Positions 61,355-64,000 of a stretch of 64,000 bases of DNA are shown piece by piece. Source of the stretch: Yponomeuta sedellus (taxonomy: Eukaryota > Arthropoda > Insecta > Lepidoptera > Yponomeutidae); the NCBI GenBank assembly GCA_934045075.1, contig OW203725.1:3624012-3688011 (forward strand), read 5' to 3'. The translations under genes and the position numbers were made by a program. Each line of letters begins with the position of its first letter. Position 1 is the stretch's first letter. The notes under the pieces were generated by a model that did no database searches, was not told the origin of the DNA, and worked only from the letters and a program-made list of their open reading frames with translations.

Positions 61355-61615
61355 CTACCCTGTTACGTCCCACTGTTGGTCTTCTCTCAGATAGAAACAG
61401 AATGAGCTTAATTACGCGTGCTCACCGCGGATTAGCAATTTCAAGCGCTTAGGTATTTGAACACTACAGACACTCAGGTTTCCTCACGATGGTTTCCTTC
61501 ACAATTGGCGAGTGGTATTGCTATTTTAACTTCAGAAAACAAAGCCCGCATTGGGAATTGAAACTCCCGCTTGAGAGACCTTTGTCCACCCACTATCATT
61601 ACAATTTCAATTTCT
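61355..61615 (-). mobile_element. SINE-E copy
   Basis: TACGTCCCACTGTTGGTCTT, CAGGTTTCCTCACGATGGTT, then the decayed tRNA-like head (GGGAATTGAAACTCCCGC). Confidence 0.5.
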
Positions 61616-62242
61616 TAAACCTAAGAATGTAATATAATTGGTGGTCTTATCACTTAGAGCGATTTCTTCTAGACTATCTTTGGATAGAGTAAATTTCAGG
61701 AAGAATATAGTCAGTACAGTCTGTTATCTTTTAGAATATACCTCGGGCTCTAGAGTAGGCTTCGGTTTTCGCCGAAAGCACACGAGTGTACTACTTCCTG
61801 CTCTGTATAAAACTTTTTTCACTATTTTGAAAAGTTAAGTGTCATATTAGCTTCGATATTTCTATTGCAAGAATATATCCGATTCTATCTGATAGTAGCT
61901 GAGGTATAGTCTAAAAGCTAACAGACTGTAGGTCGATGTTTATTTAAGTAAGAAATTCGAAAATATTGTTTTGTGAATAACTGTCAATAATAAGTCACTA
62001 TAGATAATAACTAAGAAAACGATATCTACAAGAATGACCGTTAGCATCAACCTAGATCCGTCATGCCTGCCCGGAGAAAGCTTACGGCAAACCATATCCA
62101 ACAAAACAATAAATTCCTCACTTAATTCTTTCTCATGTACAGGGTGCTTGCAACACACTATGTTGAGTTTCATTAATCTTTTGTCTACATAAAAAACCAA
62201 GTAAGTAAATCCAGAATTAAGTTAGTAATTAATTAAATTTTC
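61616..62242. other. No gene recognised
   Basis: Short open frames without motifs. Confidence 0.4.
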
Positions 62243-62325
62243 AATATCAACCCTTGTATGTCCCCACTGCTGGGGCACGGGTCTCCTCCTGAATCGCAGA
62301 AAGGTTAATAGCTACCATGGGGGCC
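62243..62325 (+). repeat. Rep-A 5' scrap
   Basis: TATCAACCCTTGTATGTCCC, GCTGGGGCACGGGTCTCC, GAATCGCAGAAAGGTTA. Confidence 0.65.
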
Positions 62326-62644
62326 AAAAAACGTTTATTTGGTTATATTATTTGCACAGAGGTTTTTTTTTTACTTTGACATAAGGGGCCAAAAAATGAA
62401 ATGGTCACAAAACAGTCTACCGTGCGCTATTTCAGTTTTTGGTCCGTAATTTTGGCATTCTGCGAACTGCTATTACAGGCCACCGTGTGATATCGCGTGT
62501 ACACTAGTCGCATAAATCACATAACTAGTAAATTTAGTTACAAAATATTTAGGTCGACCTTTCAGATAATCTTTTTTAAAGGCACTTTGTAAAGACACAT
62601 AAAGGTTATACACATTTACAATCCAAGAATAATACTACAATACA

Positions 62645-62745
62645 GTCCGAAAACAGCGGCTTACATTTTACATTGTACCTTGAAATTCAGCAAACAGAAT
62701 GTAAATTCTTTACGTTGAAATAAATTGATTTGATTTGATTTGACA
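62645..62745 (+). repeat. LINE-b 3' end with (TTTGA)n tail
   Basis: CAGCGGCTTACATTTTACAT, CAGCAAACAGAATGTAAATT, then AAATAAATTGATTTGATTTG. Shows the family's natural pentanucleotide tail. Confidence 0.75.
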
Positions 62746-62859
62746 TCTGGGCGGGGCCTAATTATCCGTATGCGTAACTGAGCGATCCCAACTGTCCAAA
62801 CGTCAAATTCCACACACATTTGACAGTTTGACGATTAGATTCGCTTCGGATTTACTTCG

Positions 62860-63055
62860 CCTGATATGCTGCTTCACAGTGCCCCCTGTAGTTGGCAGCC
62901 CTGCGGGCGCGGGTTGACAGAGCGAGCGATAGAGCCCGTCGCGATGGCGGCGATACACGCCGGCTTGTGGTGCGCAGGCGCTGTTGGCGCGCCACGATCG
63001 CCCGCGGCCGGTGATGTGCGCGAGCCCGTTTCCATTGCTCAGGAGCTTATGATGT
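62860..63055. other. GC- and CpG-rich island, possible promoter or exon
   Basis: Sharp rise in G+C, with GTCGCGATGGCGGCGATACA, GGCGCTGTTGGCGCGCC and GCCCGCGGCCGGTGATGTGC. A 37-codon frame starts at the ATG of GCGATGGCGGCG. No domain recognised on either strand. Confidence 0.35.
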
Positions 63056-63067
63056 GAAGTGAATATG

Positions 63068-63141
63068 AACTCTTCCTGCGATGCAGGAAGACACCCGCGC
63101 CCCAGCAATGGGGACATACAAAGAGTTAAATGGTTGATATC
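63068..63141 (-). repeat. Rep-A 5' scrap, minus strand
   Basis: CTTCCTGCGATGCAGGAAGA, GCCCCAGCAATGGGGACATA and GTTGATATCA. Confidence 0.65.
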
Positions 63142-63189
63142 ATCAGATCATCATCAATATTTTCAATATTTTTTAATAATAGAATCTGC

Positions 63190-63310
63190 ACTCCAAGTCC
63201 GGGTTGGTGGAGGATTATAAGACAGTGGCGGGCCTTCCTTTCAGAAGTTATCAAACCGCCCACAAGGCCTCTGACATGGCTTAATGATTGCCATTACATA
63301 ACAGTCTGTC
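63190..63310 (+). repeat. Rep-A middle part
   Basis: CAAGTCCGGGTTGGTGGAGG, GACAGTGGCGGGCCTT and GGCCTCTGACATGGCTTAAT. Confidence 0.65.
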
Positions 63311-63419
63311 TGGAAACAATGAAACGTTGACAGCAACACCACTCAGTTCACAACTCGCAGATGTAGATTTGCTCCCTCTTACTTGTCCGCTACTGCTATT
63401 ATTCCCGGTGCTGCTGCCG

Positions 63420-63745
63420 AGTCGGCAGCAAGGCTCACGTGCTAAAAGTATGCCCTTATGGATATGGAGAAAATTAAATTTGTTCCATTTGCGGTAGATG
63501 ATATAGGGGTTTGGGTGGCTCAGACCAAGAAGTTTGTTAGGGTGTTGGGTCGCCGCTTGGAACCGTGGACTGCCCCTCCGGTGCGTATCTTGGCCAAAGG
63601 GTCTCTCTGGCGGTGCAGCGTGATGCACCGCATCCAACAACCAGATGTTGGATGCGGCAAGCTGAAGACAGGGTGCTATGGCACTCATAAAGGAAGGGCT
63701 ATGTCCAGCAGTGGACTAGTATAGCCTGACGAAGACGACGTGCTC
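63420..63745 (+). pseudogene. LINE-e 3' scrap with hairpin edge
   Basis: 63650-63745 matches LINE-e/Rep-B 3' sequence (GGATGCGGCAAGCTGAAGAC, GTCCAGCAGTGGACTAGTAT). Immediately left, CCGCATCCAACA forms a 12-bp stem with TGTTGGATGCGG. 63420-63640 may be an inverted upstream piece of the same LINE, but I cannot verify that. Confidence 0.5.
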
Positions 63746-63804
63746 TTGACGAAAATTCAATGGGTATAATTTTTGTTTCATGATAGCTCGCTGTTAAACA
63801 TCTT

Positions 63805-64000
63805 CATCAACCCATCATGAACCCGCCGAGGGGCACGGGTCTCCTCCCTGAGGAAGATGTAGGCCGTACTCCATCACGGGAGTCAAGTCCGGATTGGTGC
63901 AAGCTTGAAAGACTTGTAGCTGGTCTTACTGTCAGCTTTTAACTTGACTTGGCTTAACGACTGCCATCTATCGATGGCAGCCGGCACCAACTGCCTAAAG
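63805..64000 (+). repeat. Rep-A subfamily 2, cut by the window end
   Basis: CCGCCGAGGGGCACGGGTCT, CTGAGGAAGATGTAGGCC, ATCTATCGATGGCAGCCGGC. Continues beyond 64000. Confidence 0.65.

Overview
The window looks like a gene-poor piece of insect DNA, most likely from a moth or butterfly. The base composition is AT-rich, and almost every recognisable feature is a transposable element of a kind common in Lepidoptera: CR1/Jockey-like LINEs, tRNA-derived SINEs, a Ty1/copia LTR element, short TIR and foldback elements, and Helitron-like ends. I found no complete host protein gene. The only non-mobile coding hints are a broken THAP-type zinc-finger fragment (about 20.85-21.18 kb), one possible 52-bp exon (about 49.04 kb) and two or three GC-rich islands of unknown function. 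A run of 200 N (21301-21500) is an assembly gap. Working names used below are local to this answer. Rep-A is a ~350-bp repeat with a core near CACTGCTGGGGCACGGGTCT. Rep-B is a ~250-bp SINE-like repeat. SINE-C, -D, -E and -F are tRNA-like SINEs. LINE-a to LINE-i are non-LTR families. || Layout. 0-9.6 kb: Rep-A, Rep-B, a mini-Helitron candidate, a LINE-h RT remnant, a degenerate tandem array, SINE-C and SINE-E copies, a foldback element and an RT scrap. 9.6-13.8 kb: a deep nest, in which a Helitron-like element holds LINE-b (open RT frame), which itself holds a palindromic SINE-C; beside it a LINE-b 3' UTR copy is split by a head-to-head SINE-C dimer. 14-23.9 kb: Rep-A/Rep-B copies, microsatellite, foldback elements, a Harbinger-type MITE, the THAP fragment, the gap and a Rep-A split by a palindromic SINE-C. 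24.0-27.3 kb: LINE-a, 5' truncated but with partial endonuclease and complete RT. 29.8-34.5 kb: a complete copia element on the minus strand with identical-looking 266-bp LTRs, a 5-bp target duplication, a primer binding site and one open 1372-codon gag-pol frame. 35-39.4 kb: pentanucleotide microsatellite, SINE-D, Rep-B, a 52-bp minisatellite and a 525-bp interspersed repeat. 41.6-45 kb: LINE-c inserted into the 3' tail of an older LINE-a copy. 45-64 kb: LINE tails, SINEs, MITEs and Rep-A fragments, with a dense SINE-C cluster at 57.5-58.2 kb. || How the parts relate. Autonomous partners (LINEs, copia) and passengers (SINEs) sit side by side, and Rep-B shares its 3' end with LINE-e, as expected for a SINE mobilised by that LINE. 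The most interesting pattern is that SINE-C repeatedly occurs as inverted, near-perfect palindromes bounded by 9-14 bp target duplications. The turnaround points lie in tRNA-like stem-loops or on TTCGAA, and one arm is always short while the other carries the long A-rich tail. This suggests a snap-back (self-primed) SINE, or a propagating foldback SINE family.
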